DNA of 64,000 nucleotides from assembly GCA_021201335.1 (NCBI GenBank), contig JAJQFD010000052.1, forward strand, positions 22,405 through 86,404, read 5' to 3'. The notes under the pieces are model-generated. The model searched no databases, had not been told where the DNA came from, and saw only the letters and a list, made by a program, of their open reading frames with translations. The number at the start of each line of letters is the position of its first letter. Position 1 is the stretch's first letter. Both the position numbers and the translations under genes were made by a program. This stretch comes from Bacteroides sp. GTDB taxonomy: Bacteria; Bacteroidota; Bacteroidia; Bacteroidales; Bacteroidaceae. Below are positions 20,089 through 31,290 of the stretch, piece by piece.

Positions 20089-22329
20089 ATGAAAAGAACG
20101 CTTTTTCTTATTCTATGGGTGGTGTTTTCAAGTATGTTGACTCTTTATGGTCAGTATACTTCTTTTACCTGGAACACTCCTAGCCAGAACTCTTCCGAAT
20201 CCATGCCTTGTGGAGGTGGCGATATAGGAATGAATGTGTGGGTTGAAAACGGAGATTTGCTTTTCTACCTGAGTCGGAGTGGTACCTTTGATGAACATAA
20301 TTGCATGCTCAAATTAGGTCGGTTCCGTATTCGTTTTACACCTAACCCTTTCGAAGATACGACAGATTTCCGACAGGAATTAAAGCTTCAGGACGGATAT
20401 GTCGAAGTGTCCGCTAAAGGAACTACCATTCAGTTGTGGGCCAATGTTTTTAGCCCTGTAGTGCATGTTGAACTGGAAAGCTGGCAGCCTGTAACTGCTG
20501 AAATCTTTTATGAAAACTGGCGATACGAAGACAGACTGATCCGAAAAGGAGAAGGTCAGCAAAATTCCTATAAATGGGCGCCGCCTAAAGGTAGTTATAC
20601 TTCCAAAGATTCTGTTTCGGTGTTTTCCAACCAACTAACCTTTTATCATCGTAACCCTGCTGAAACTGTTTTTGATGTAGTGGTGAAGCAATAAGGATTA
20701 GATACGGTAAAAGAACGACTGATGAATCCGTTGGCTAATCTTACTTTTGGTGGCAAACTTTGGGGAGATAATCTTGTTTATACTGGTATGCAGGAAGACA
20801 CATACGCTGGAACAGATTATCGTGCATGGGTTTTTCGAACTCGTAAACCTGTACGGCGTGAACATATTCGTATTGCCCTTCATACCGAGCAGGCGGAAAC
20901 CATGGCTCAATGGCAGGAAAATCTCCATCAAACCATTACCCGTATTCAGTCCGCAAAAGATAAAAAACAATCCCGTGCGTGGTGGCATGATTTCTGGCAA
21001 AGAAGTTATATTAAGGGTTCCGGTGCAGCTGAAGAGATTACCCGCAATTACACCCTTTTCCGGTATATGCTGGGATGCAATGCTTATAGCAATGTTCCTA
21101 CTAAATTTAACGGTGGTTTATTTACGTTTGATCCCTGTTATGTGGATGAGAAACAGTCATTTACTCCTGATTATCGCAAGTGGGGTGGAGGAACCATGAC
21201 GGCTCAAAACCAACGCCTTATTTATTGGCCCATGCTCAAAAGTGGAGATGTGGATATGATGACTGCTCAGTTCGATTTCTATCATTGTATGTTGGGTAAT
21301 GCGGAATTACGTTCCGAAGTTTATTGGGGACATCGGGGTGCCTGCTTTGCCGAACAATTGGAAAACTTTGGTTTGCCCAATCCGGCCGAGTATGGTTTCA
21401 AACGTCCGGACTGGTTTGATAAAGGGCTGGAATACAATGCTTGGCTGGAATACGAGTGGGATACGGTTTTGGAGTTTTGCCAGATGATACTGGAAACAGC
21501 ACGTTATCAGGGAGCAGATATCAGTAAATACATTCCGATGATCGAAAGCTGTCTTACTTTTTTTGATGAACATTACCGCTATCGTGCCAGCCGGCGCGGA
21601 AGAAAAGATCTGGATGGAGATGGCCATCTGGTACTTTATCCCGGCTCGGCCTGTGAGACATATAAAATGACGAACAATGCTTCCAGTACTATTGCCGCTT
21701 TGAAAACAGTGTTGGAAACATACGGAAAAAAGAATGAAATGCTGGAAACCATTCCGCCAATCCCCTTCCGAATAGTGGAAGGAAAGGAAATGATTTCTCC
21801 GGCAAAGACATGGGAGCGTGTGAATAATGTCGAAACTCCCCAGCTATATCCTGTTTATCCATGGCGTACATACGGAGTAGGCAAAGAAGGACTGGATATA
21901 GCTCGTAATACATATTGGTATGATCCGGATGCGGTGAAATTCCGTTCGCATATAGGATGGAAGCAGGATAATATCTGGGCGGCCTGTCTGGGTTTAACAG
22001 ATGAAGCTGCCCGTCTGGCCTTACTCAAACTGAACAACGGTCCACATCGCTTCCCTGCATTCTGGGGTCCAGGTTTCGACTGGACACCCGATCATAATCA
22101 TGGAGGTAGCGGTATGATTGGCTTGCAGGAAATGCTATTGCAGACCAATGGAGAACAAATTTATCTATTTCCGGCATGGCCTCCGGATTGGGATGTCGGA
22201 TTTAAGCTCCATGCTCCAGGATTAACAATAGTTGAAGCGGAGTTGAAAGGAGGAAAAGTAATAAACCTGAAAGTAACGCCTGAAAATAGAAAAAAAAGAC
22301 ATTATAATAATGATCCAATAACCATTTAA
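20089..22329 (+). pseudogene. DUF5703-type glycoside hydrolase-like protein with in-frame TAA
   Basis: One frame of 747 codons is interrupted by TAA at 20692-20694. Sequence before and after it runs on smoothly (...VFDVVVKQ, stop, GLDTVKERLMNPLANLTFGG), and CAA (Gln) would fit the family at that spot, so a single C-to-T change is likely. A signal peptide ends LTLYG. The N-terminal beta domain has MPCGGGDIGMNVWVENGDLLFYL-type sequence, as in DUF5703 proteins. The C-terminal part is an (alpha/alpha) barrel-like region with GWKQDNIWAACLGL and WGPGFDWTPDHNHGGSG. The function is likely carbohydrate cleavage, but no activity can be named. It sits between the esterase and GH2 genes. Confidence 0.7.
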
Positions 22330-22367
22330 CCATTCATAAACCTTGATTATAATAACAAACCTTTTTT

Positions 22368-24984
22368 ATGAAAAAAATTCTGATTACCCAACTTCTATTA
22401 TTGACCTATTTGTTTGTGTATGCTGATGCCTATCGTCCTGAAACATCTGTTGCCGGTTTTATACCCTTAGACGGAAGCGGACGTTTAGTGTATAGTTTTA
22501 ATCCCGGCTGGCGTTATTACAAAGGAGACATGAAAGGTGCCGAAGCACTGAACTTTGATGATTCTTCCTGGGAAATCGTATCTACTCCTCATACAGTCGA
22601 ACTCATGCCTGCTGAAGCCAGTGGTTGCCGCAATTATCAGGGGCCTGCCTGGTATCGGAAACATTTTGTTATCCCTATCGAAACTCAAAGCAAAGAAGTT
22701 ATAATACACTTCGAAGCTATAATGGGGAAGCAAATTATTTTTCTTAACGGTCAGCAAATAAAAGAACACGTAGGAGGATACCTGCCTTTTTCCGTCAACC
22801 TTACACAAAAAGGATTGAAAGCTGGTGATAAATGCTTATTAGCCGTCTTTACTGATAATAGTGATGATAAAAATTATCCTCCGGGCAAGCCACAGTATAC
22901 ACTCGATTTTGCTTATCATGGAGGAATTTACCGGGATGTATGGATGATTGCCAAATCTCAGGTGGCTATTACCGATGCTATTGAGGCTCGCAAAGTAGGA
23001 GGTGGCGGTGTATTTGTTCATTTCGATAATATAACAGAAAAAGGTGCCGAAGTATATATCGACACCGATGTAAAGAACAGTGGAAAGATCCTTAAAACCG
23101 TAATTGTTGAAACGTCTCTGCTAACTACTGAAGGAACATTGATTAAAAAGGTATCGGATAAATTAACCCTTCAGCCGGGAGAATCAAAAGCTACAAAACA
23201 ACAAATCAATATTCGGAATCCCAAGCTTTGGTCACCGGATACGCCTTATTTGTATAGAGTCGAATCCCGTATCAAAGAAGGTAGAAACTCTCTCGATGGG
23301 GGTATTACCCGTCTAGGTATCCGCAAAGCTGAGTTTCGTGGCAGAGAGGGGTTTTGGCTCAATGGTAAACCTTTCGGTCAGTTGGTTGGTACCAATCGGC
23401 ATCAGGATTTTGCGTATGTTGGTAATGCAGTTCCCAACTCTCAGCAGTGGCGGGATGCTAAAAAACTCCGTGATGCCGGATGCCGGGTCATTCGTGTTGC
23501 CCATTACCCAATGGATCCTTCTTTTATGGATGCTTGTGATGAGCTGGGTATGTTTGTCATTGTAGCTACTCCCGGTTGGCAGTTCTGGAATAAAAATCCG
23601 GAGTTTGCCCGTCTGGTACATGAAAATACCCGTGAGATGATTCGTCGCGACCGAAATCATCCTTCTGTTTTGATGTGGGAACCTATTTTGAATGAGACTC
23701 GTTATCCACTGGAATTTGCTTTGGAAGCCTTACAGATTACAAAAGATGAATATCCTTATCCGGGACGTCCGGTAGCAGCGGCGGATGTACATTCTGAAGG
23801 TGTCAAAGAACACTATGATGTCGTTTATGGTTGGCCAGGCGATGATAAGAAAGGAGTTGCTGAGCAGTGCATTTTCACCCGCGAATTTGGTGAGAATGTG
23901 GATGATTGGTATGCGCATAATAACGATAACCGTGCCAGTCGTAGTTGGGGAGAACATCCCTTATTAGTTCAGGCCCTCTCCTTAGCCCGAAGCTATGATG
24001 GGATGTTTGAAACGATGGGTGGCTTTATTGGTGGCGCACAGTGGCATTCTTTCGATCATCAACGTGGCTATCATCCAGATCCTTATTGGGGTGGATTGTT
24101 CGATGCTTTCCGCCAGCCGAAATATGCTTATTACATGTTTCGCAGTCAAACGGCTGCTGATTTGAAACATCCGATGGCTGAATCGGGGCCGATGGTATTC
24201 GTCGCACATGAAATGTCTGCCTTTTCAGATAAAGATGTCGTTGTATTTAGTAATTGCGATTCCGTACGTTTATCGGCCTATGATGGAACGAAGAGTTGGA
24301 CAAAACCGGTTATACATGCCCAAGGACACATGCCAAATGCTCCGGTTATTTTTGAAAATGTATGGGATTTCTGGGAAGCCCGGGAATATAGTTACAAACA
24401 AAAGAACTGGCAGAAAGTCAACTTTATAGTGGAAGGGATTATAGATGGTCAGGTGGTATGCCAGGAAAAAAAGATGCCTTCCCGTCGTTCCACCAAATTG
24501 AGATTGAGTGTTGATCACGGTCCACAGTCGTTAATTGCCGATGGCTCTGATTTTATTGTTGTAATTGCAGAAGTTACGGATGACAATGGAAATATACGCC
24601 GATTGGCAAAAGATAACATTTTATTTACGGTAGAAGGAGAAGGAGAAATTATTGGAAATCAGACCATAGGAGCCAATCCACGTGCAGTTGAATTCGGTGC
24701 AGCTCCGGTGTTAATCCGTTCTACCCGCAAAGCAGGGAAAATTAAGGTAAAAGCTCGCGTACTGTTTGAAGGTACACAGGCACCTACTTCTGCTGAAATG
24801 GAATTTGAAAGTGCTCCTTCTGTATTTCCATTCTGTTTTACAGAGCAGGAAAGAGTAACCGCAAGCAAACAAAGTATAAAAAAAAGAAGGTTCCCAACAA
24901 AGAAAAGTACTTTCAGAAGATGAAAGGAAAAAAATACTCGATGAAGTTGAAAAGCAACAAACAGAGTTTGGTATAAGTCAATAA
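22368..24984 (+). CDS. Glycoside hydrolase family 2 protein (C-terminal frameshift)
   Basis: Exported GH2 enzyme, beta-galactosidase or beta-glucuronidase type; substrate unknown. A signal peptide MKKILITQLLLLTYLFVYADA is visible. Order: sugar-binding domain (FNPGWRYYKGDMKGAE, GPAWYRKHF), immunoglobulin-like domain, and TIM barrel with VIRVAHYPMDPSFMDACDELG. The acid/base Glu is in SVLMWEPILNETRYP. The region near FTREFGENVDDWY probably holds the nucleophile. The open frame ends at 24923 with a basic tail (KKRRFPTKKSTFRR). Reading the A8 run at 24878-24885 as A7 gives instead a plausible end, KVLSEDERKKILDEVEKQQT and then EFGISQ, with stop at 24982-24984 (871 aa). Confidence 0.88.
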
Positions 24985-25004
24985 ACTTATGGTTTATAAT
25001 ACTG

Positions 25005-25048
25005 ATCTGCTTCCTTTCTATATATAAGAATAAGAAGCAGATTTTTTT
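25005..25048 (+). terminator. Rho-independent terminator after the GH2 gene
   Basis: Stem ATCTGCTTC (25005-25013) pairs with GAAGCAGAT (25034-25042), followed by a run of seven T. It separates the hydrolase cluster from the second hybrid regulator. Confidence 0.8.
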
Positions 25049-25123
25049 ATTTATTGGGGAGGATCGTTTAGGTGGAGCTGTGCGTTCATTCTTTATTTAA
25101 CTTTATTTCTGAATTGTTTTTGT

Positions 25124-25131
25124 TATCTTTG
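25124..25131 (+). promoter_or_regulatory. -7 box (TATCTTTG) before the second hybrid regulator
   Basis: TATCTTTG matches TAnnTTTG and lies 30 bases before the start codon. The -33 region is poor. Confidence 0.4.
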
Positions 25132-25161
25132 AACTTTACATAGTACATTCAAAGATAATCC

Positions 25162-28100
25162 ATGAAAATACACTTATATCTTTTATTCCTATTTATCTTT
25201 TACTCAAAGCCTATAATGGCTGACCCGGGTATTATTGTTGAACATTACACAGTCGATCAGGGATTACCAAATGATATTGTTAATTGCTCCTTAAAAGACT
25301 CTGATGGTTTCATCTGGTTTGGAACCTGGTATGGACTATGTAGTTTTGATGGCGCTAAATTTAAAACGTATAATAATCGAGATGGGTTTTATTCAGATAT
25401 TCCTCCTCGTAAGATACAAAGTATTGTAGAAGATAAGAATGGTTATTTATGGATAAAAACCATTGATCGTAAGTTATATGTTTTCGATAAGCACCAGGAA
25501 CGTTTTCATGCTGTGTATGATGACGTAAAAGATTATTCCGGCAATACCCAGATTATTAAGATTCAAAATACACCAGATGGAGATGTTTTATTACTGACTA
25601 AAGATAAAAACTTACTCAGGGCATTCGCAACCAAAGAAGGAAAGATTGAACTTCAGTTATTGCATGACTCCAGCCCGGAAATTAATGTTTATGATTCCAA
25701 ATTGAAATATAATGTGTTTGCGGAAACGAATGAATATATCAATTGGATTGGGATGGATTATCAGATATTTTCCTGTCCCAAGGGAGAAGAACTTCATAGT
25801 AAACCGGCAGACTTTATTTTTCGTAAAATGTCCATTTCTTCTCCGGATATTTTCACGTGTGCATTTCAAAATATGGAAAGGGTATGGCTGGGAGACAAAT
25901 TTGGGAATTTATACAGTATCAGTATACAAACAGGAACCGTTCATAAATATACCCTACCGGGAATAAACCACCCCATCCAGAATATTCTGATAACTGAAAG
26001 TGGTATAGCCTATCTGAGTATCAGTGGACAGGGTATTTATGAATATGACCTGGGATATAAGCAACTCAATAAAATATCGGCCGATATTAATCCTTCCAAA
26101 ATCTTTACTTCGTTTACGGATAAATACGACAAAATCTGGTTTGTTGAAAATGATAATGCGTTGCTTTATTATGATCCGTTAAATAAAAAAAGCAAACGGT
26201 TTTCTATACCTCTCGGAGTATCTATTGGTTCTTTCAAGTATCAGGATGCCGGAGAACAGGGACTATTTTTTCTTACTTCATCAGGCGAAATGATTATGTT
26301 TGATCGGGAATCATTGTCTCTAACTCGGATAAATCAGTTAAAATACTTTTCCGATATACAACCCAATCAATTATTTTTTGATCAGATGTTGGATGAAAAT
26401 GGGCTTTTATGGCTGTCTTCTTCTGCCATGGGAATTTATCGGGTCAACTTCCCCAAAAAACAATTCAAATTGTTTGAGCCTGACCTATTTACAAAAGATC
26501 CTTCTTCGGTAGAAAGCACATCACGGGGAGTGAGAGCTTTATTTCAGGCTCGTAATGGTGATATTTGGGTAGGGACCCGGTGGGGAGATTTATATCGGTT
26601 AAATTCCGGTGGACAATTAAAACAGATATCCTCTGCGTCATCCAATTCATACGTTGGAAATGTATATCATATCATGGAAGATAACAAAGGAAATCTCTGG
26701 CTATCTACCAAAGGCAATGGTCTGGTAAAAGCTGAACCTGATATCCTTTCACCGGCAGGTTTTCGTTTTACTCGATATAAAAATGATCCTAATATTTTAT
26801 CTACAATCAACAATAATGATGCCTATTTTACCTACCAGGATAGTAAAGGACGCATTTGGGTAGGTTTATTGGGCGGTGGCTTAAACCTGATTTGGGAAGA
26901 AGGAGGTGAAGTGGTTTTTAAACATAAATACAATGGATTAAAAAAATATCCCTCTTATGGACTTTATATGGAAGTTCGGAATATAACGGAGGATGATAAC
27001 GGACGTATTTGGGTAGGTACAACTGATGGGTTAATGTCTTTTGATAGTAACTTTAACTCTCCTGAGGAAATTGTTTTTGAAACTTACCGGGAAGAGAGTG
27101 CTAGTTCCAATATTGCTGACAATGACATTTATGTTCTTTATAAAGATGCTAGTTCTCAAATCTGGGTAAGTGTATTTGGGGGAGGACTAAATAAGTTAAT
27201 TGAATATGATAAAGAGAGCCGTCGTCCTATATTTAAAACCTATGGTATGCGTGAAGGATTAAATACGGATGTTGTTGTATCCATTGTGGAAGATGATAAA
27301 GAGCACCTTTGGCTTACCACTGAGAGTGGATTATCCCGTTTTGATAAATTATCGGAATTATTCCGCAACTATGATAAGTATGATGGTTTTCTGAATGTTA
27401 AAATGGAAGAAGGTTCTGCATTGAGGACTATAAATGGTGAACTATGGCTGGGCTGTCGGGAGGGAATATTGACATTCAATCCGGATAAACTGGAGACAAC
27501 CAATACTGATTTTAATACCTATATTGTTGACTTTAAAGTATCGAATAAGGATTTGCGTAGCTTTAAAGATGATCCGATTATTACGGAATCTATTAAATAT
27601 GCGGAATCTTTAACCCTGAATTACGATCAGTCCATGTTTACCATAGAGTTTGCAGCATTAAACTTTTTTAATTCTAATCGGATTTCCTATAAATATATAC
27701 TTGACGGGTATGAAAAAGAATGGCATTTTAGTGGTAAAAACAGAATAGCTTCTTATACAAATGTTCCTCCAGGGGATTATGTTTTTCGTATCCAGGCGGT
27801 GGATGAAGCAAATCCTGAACATGTATCAGAAAGGAACCTTACTCTCAAAATTCTGCCTCCTTGGTGGAGAAGTGGGTGGGCATATACCATTTATGCAATT
27901 CTGGGAATCGCATTACTAATCTTTGCGATTCGTTTGATCTTGCTGATGATGAAGATGAAAAATGATGTATATATTGAACAAAAGATATCCGAGCTGAAAA
28001 TCAGATTCTTCACGAATATTTCACATGAGCTTCGTACACCTCTAACTCTTATCAAAGGCCCCATACAGGAATTGAAAGAGCAGGAGAAACTCTCCCCGAA

Positions 28101-29574
28101 AGGTTTGCAATATATTGACTTGATGGAGAAGAATACGGATCAGATGCTCCAACTGGTAAATCAAATTTTGGATTTTCGTAAGATTCAAAATGGGAAAATG
28201 CGTTTGCATGTTTCACAGATGAACCTTAATATAATGATGAATTCTTTCCGGAAGGAATTTCAGATATTGGCTGAAGAAAATGAGATAAATTATAGTTTTC
28301 AGCTATTAGATGAACCTATTATGGTTTGGGCAGATAAAGAAAGATTGGCTATTGTGGTACGGAATGTTATTTCAAATGCCTTTAAATTTACTCCATCCGG
28401 TGGGACCATATTTGTAACTACAGGTATAACTGAAGGTGGTAAGAGTTGCTACATTCGGGTGGAGGATTCCGGGGTTGGTATTGCACAGAATAAATTGAAT
28501 GAAATATTCGAGCGTTTTTCGCAAGGTGAAAATGCTAAAGGTGCTTATTATCAAGGAACGGGCATTGGATTAGCATTATCGAAAGAAATTATGATCTTGC
28601 ATCATGGTTCTATTCGTGCAGAAAGTCAATCAAAAAAAGGAGCTGTATTTATTATCGAACTTTTATTGGGGAAATCTCATTATAAAGCTTCTGAAGTAGA
28701 TTTCTATGTAAGTGACAATGATACAGTGAATGATGATGAAAACAATGTACAGGTTGCTCAACAAAATCTTACTGAGGAAGAATATGAACATGCAGATTCT
28801 TCCTTACCTATTTTATTGCTGGTAGAAGATAACAAAGACCTTGGTAATCTGATTAAGCTTCAACTGGAGGATAGATTTAATGTATATACCGCACCCAACG
28901 GAGTAGAAGGACTAAAGAAGGTGCATCTCTATCATCCGGATATTGTGGTTACGGATCAGATGATGCCGGAGATGGATGGTCTTGAAATGTTGCAGCATAT
29001 ACGTAAAGATTTTCAGATCAGCCATATACCCGTTATAATCCTAACAGCTAAGAATGATGATGAAGCAAAAACAACAGCTATTAGCATGGGAGCCAATGCT
29101 TATATTACTAAACCTTTCAGCAAAGACTATTTGATTGCCCGTGTAGAGCAATTATTGAGAGAACGTAAATTATTCCGTGAACGTGTATGGAATCAGGAGG
29201 AGACAAAAGAGGCTGATACGTATGAACAATATTTGGTAAAGAAAGATGTTCAATTATTGGAGAAAATACATAAAGTGATTGAAGAAAATATGGATAACTG
29301 CGATTTTAATATTGATGCTATAGCATCTAATATAGGGTTGAGTCGTTCTGCTTTCTTCAAAAAATTAAAAAGCCTTACCGGTTTAGCTCCGGTTGATCTC
29401 GTGAAAGAAGTACGTTTAAATAAATCCATTGAACTCATCAAAAATACTGATATGACTATTTCTGAGATAGCTTATGCAGTAGGTTTCAAAGATTCTGGCT
29501 ATTTTGGCAAGTGTTTCCGAAAGAAGTATAATCAAACTCCGAGAGAGTATATGAATGAATCAAGGAAGAATTAG
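25162..29574 (+). CDS. Hybrid two-component system regulator (HTCS)
   Basis: Full-length hybrid sensor/regulator of 1470 aa. A signal peptide (MKIHLYLLFLFIFYSKPIMA) leads into a periplasmic two-propeller sensor with Reg_prop units (DGFIWFGTWYGLCSFDG, GRIWVGTTDGLMSFD) and a Y_Y_Y domain. A membrane helix lies near 906-930. The cytoplasmic part has HisKA (NISHELRTPLTLIKG, His near 954), HATPase_c (RVEDSGVGIAQ, GTGIGLALSKE), a receiver (LLLVEDNKDL, Asp in VVTDQMMPEMDG near 1264) and an AraC-type DNA-binding end (LSRSAFFKKLKSLTGLAP, GFKDSGYFGKCFRKKY). It sits just after the hydrolase cluster on the same strand behind a terminator, and is the natural candidate for controlling it. Confidence 0.96.
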   Translation: MKIHLYLLFLFIFYSKPIMADPGIIVEHYTVDQGLPNDIVNCSLKDSDGFIWFGTWYGLCSFDGAKFKTYNNRDGFYSDIPPRKIQSIVEDKNGYLWIKTIDRKLYVFDKHQERFHAVYDDVKDYSGNTQIIKIQNTPDGDVLLLTKDKNLLRAFATKEGKIELQLLHDSSPEINVYDSKLKYNVFAETNEYINWIGMDYQIFSCPKGEELHSKPADFIFRKMSISSPDIFTCAFQNMERVWLGDKFGNLYSISIQTGTVHKYTLPGINHPIQNILITESGIAYLSISGQGIYEYDLGYKQLNKISADINPSKIFTSFTDKYDKIWFVENDNALLYYDPLNKKSKRFSIPLGVSIGSFKYQDAGEQGLFFLTSSGEMIMFDRESLSLTRINQLKYFSDIQPNQLFFDQMLDENGLLWLSSSAMGIYRVNFPKKQFKLFEPDLFTKDPSSVESTSRGVRALFQARNGDIWVGTRWGDLYRLNSGGQLKQISSASSNSYVGNVYHIMEDNKGNLWLSTKGNGLVKAEPDILSPAGFRFTRYKNDPNILSTINNNDAYFTYQDSKGRIWVGLLGGGLNLIWEEGGEVVFKHKYNGLKKYPSYGLYMEVRNITEDDNGRIWVGTTDGLMSFDSNFNSPEEIVFETYREESASSNIADNDIYVLYKDASSQIWVSVFGGGLNKLIEYDKESRRPIFKTYGMREGLNTDVVVSIVEDDKEHLWLTTESGLSRFDKLSELFRNYDKYDGFLNVKMEEGSALRTINGELWLGCREGILTFNPDKLETTNTDFNTYIVDFKVSNKDLRSFKDDPIITESIKYAESLTLNYDQSMFTIEFAALNFFNSNRISYKYILDGYEKEWHFSGKNRIASYTNVPPGDYVFRIQAVDEANPEHVSERNLTLKILPPWWRSGWAYTIYAILGIALLIFAIRLILLMMKMKNDVYIEQKISELKIRFFTNISHELRTPLTLIKGPIQELKEQEKLSPKGLQYIDLMEKNTDQMLQLVNQILDFRKIQNGKMRLHVSQMNLNIMMNSFRKEFQILAEENEINYSFQLLDEPIMVWADKERLAIVVRNVISNAFKFTPSGGTIFVTTGITEGGKSCYIRVEDSGVGIAQNKLNEIFERFSQGENAKGAYYQGTGIGLALSKEIMILHHGSIRAESQSKKGAVFIIELLLGKSHYKASEVDFYVSDNDTVNDDENNVQVAQQNLTEEEYEHADSSLPILLLVEDNKDLGNLIKLQLEDRFNVYTAPNGVEGLKKVHLYHPDIVVTDQMMPEMDGLEMLQHIRKDFQISHIPVIILTAKNDDEAKTTAISMGANAYITKPFSKDYLIARVEQLLRERKLFRERVWNQEETKEADTYEQYLVKKDVQLLEKIHKVIEENMDNCDFNIDAIASNIGLSRSAFFKKLKSLTGLAPVDLVKEVRLNKSIELIKNTDMTISEIAYAVGFKDSGYFGKCFRKKYNQTPREYMNESRKN

Positions 29575-29606
29575 AATACTTATTTGCAGATGCTTTTATA
29601 CTCTAT

Positions 29607-29649
29607 AATATAGCGTTGTCAGAATTTTGGGGTAACGCTATATTTTTTT
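29607..29649 (+). terminator. Rho-independent terminator after the hybrid regulator
   Basis: Arms AATATAGCGTT (29607-29617) and AACGCTATATT (29634-29644) are perfect complements and are followed by a T-run to 29649. Confidence 0.85.
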
Positions 29650-29728
29650 GAAGCTGAATTCAGAAACAATTCATTGAATCTATTGTTGTTTAAGAGATTA
29701 TTTGGAAATTTGCACTCTCAATATAAAA

Positions 29729-30391
29729 ATGAATAAGACAGACATGATGAATGAAAAAAATAATATGGTTGTTCTATTTGACTTTGACGGAGTGGTTATG
29801 GATACTGAAGGCCAGTATTCTGTATTTTGGAATGATCAGGGAAACAAGCATTTAAACATTGATGACTTTGGCCGATTAATTAAGGGTCAAACTCTTCAAC
29901 AGATTTTTGATAAATATTTTTCTGGTGTGAAGAGTGTGCAGGAAAAAATACGAGGGGAGCTTGATAAATACGAAGAAAATATGCAATATGAATATTTGTC
30001 TGGTGTTTACGACTTTTTAATTGATCTACATACTCATGAAGTTAAAACTGCTTTAGTAACTAGTTCAAATAAAAACAAAATGGCAAATGTCTATCATGTT
30101 CATCCCGAAATAAAGGAATTATTTGATGAAATCCTCACCGCCGAGTACTTTACAAAATCCAAACCAGATCCACAATGTTTTTTGTTGGGAATGAGAATGT
30201 TCCATGCAGAGCCAAGTCAATCTTATGTATTTGAGGATTCTTTTCACGGGTTGAAAGCGGGTATGGATTCAGGTGCAACTGTCTATGGATTGGCTACAAC
30301 AAATTCACGGGAGGCCATTCAGGATAAGGCACATTATATTATTGATGATTTTGTAGGAATGACTTACGAAAAATTAATTTATAAGTCATAA
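29729..30391 (+). CDS. HAD-family hydrolase, beta-phosphoglucomutase/phosphatase-like
   Basis: Cytoplasmic HAD phosphatase of about 220 aa. Motif I is LFDFDGVVMDTEGQYS with the nucleophile and acid/base aspartates. Motif II is ALVTSSNKNKM, the motif III lysine is in FTKSKPDPQCF, and motif IV is VFEDSFHGLKAG. The helical cap between motifs I and II is of the C1 (beta-PGM) type. Start choice is uncertain: 29702, 29729, 29744 and 29747 are in frame, and the family usually begins a few residues before VVLFDFDG. The substrate is not predictable. Its gene lies 77 bases before panB. Confidence 0.85.
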   Translation: MNKTDMMNEKNNMVVLFDFDGVVMDTEGQYSVFWNDQGNKHLNIDDFGRLIKGQTLQQIFDKYFSGVKSVQEKIRGELDKYEENMQYEYLSGVYDFLIDLHTHEVKTALVTSSNKNKMANVYHVHPEIKELFDEILTAEYFTKSKPDPQCFLLGMRMFHAEPSQSYVFEDSFHGLKAGMDSGATVYGLATTNSREAIQDKAHYIIDDFVGMTYEKLIYKS

Positions 30392-30468
30392 CTTTGCGGC
30401 TTTATTCAAGTTATACCCGTTATAGCGAGCGTGTAAAAATATAAAACCCATAATTAAAAATTAAAACT

Positions 30469-31290
30469 ATGTCAGGTTATATTTCAGATGACACTAGGAA
30501 AGTGACAACACACCGTTTAATTGAAATGAAACAACGGAGTGAAAAAATATCAATGCTCACTGCTTATGATTATACTATGGCTAAGATAGTAGATGGCGCA
30601 GGAATGGATGTAATTCTGGTGGGTGATTCGGCTTCAAACGTAATGGCTGGGAATGTGACTACACTTCCTATGACACTGGAACAAATGATATACCATGCTA
30701 AATCTGTTGTTCGCGCGGTGAAAAGAGCTATGGTTGTGGTAGATATGCCTTTTGGAACTTACCAGGGTAATTCTAAAGAAGGTCTGGCTTCCGCTATCCG
30801 GATAATGAAAGAAAGTCATGCGGATGCATTAAAGCTGGAAGGTGGCGAAGAAATACTAGAGACAGTTAATCGGATATTATCTGCAGGAATTCCAATTATG
30901 GGACATCTGGGTTTGATGCCTCAGTCTATCAATAAATATGGAACTTATACTGTACGCGCCAAAGATAATAAAGAAGCGGAAAAGTTAATCAGAGACGCAC
31001 ATCTCCTTGAAGAATCTGGATGTTTTGGTATTGTTTTAGAGAAAATACCTGCTGCCTTAGCTGCCCGTGTGGCGAGTGAATTAACCATCCCTATTATTGG
31101 TATCGGTGCAGGTGGTCAAGTAGACGGACAAGTACTAGTGATTCAGGATATGCTGGGAATGAGCCAGGGATTTAGTCCTCGTTTTTTAAGGCGTTATGCT
31201 GACTTAAACACTATTATGAGTAATGCTATTGGTCAATATATAGCAGATGTTAAAAGCAGTGATTTCCCGAACGAAACTGAACAATATTAA
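30469..31290 (+). CDS. panB: 3-methyl-2-oxobutanoate hydroxymethyltransferase (PanB)
   Basis: First committed enzyme of pantothenate (coenzyme A) synthesis. It adds a hydroxymethyl group from methylene-tetrahydrofolate to alpha-ketoisovalerate. The 273-aa length is normal. Family blocks are complete: [42 protein letters not shown] with the metal-binding aspartate, [44 protein letters not shown] and [24 protein letters not shown] (in two phrases). Its TAA overlaps the ATG of the next gene by one base, so the transporter is translationally coupled. Confidence 0.97.
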   Translation: MSGYISDDTRKVTTHRLIEMKQRSEKISMLTAYDYTMAKIVDGAGMDVILVGDSASNVMAGNVTTLPMTLEQMIYHAKSVVRAVKRAMVVVDMPFGTYQGNSKEGLASAIRIMKESHADALKLEGGEEILETVNRILSAGIPIMGHLGLMPQSINKYGTYTVRAKDNKEAEKLIRDAHLLEESGCFGIVLEKIPAALAARVASELTIPIIGIGAGGQVDGQVLVIQDMLGMSQGFSPRFLRRYADLNTIMSNAIGQYIADVKSSDFPNETEQY

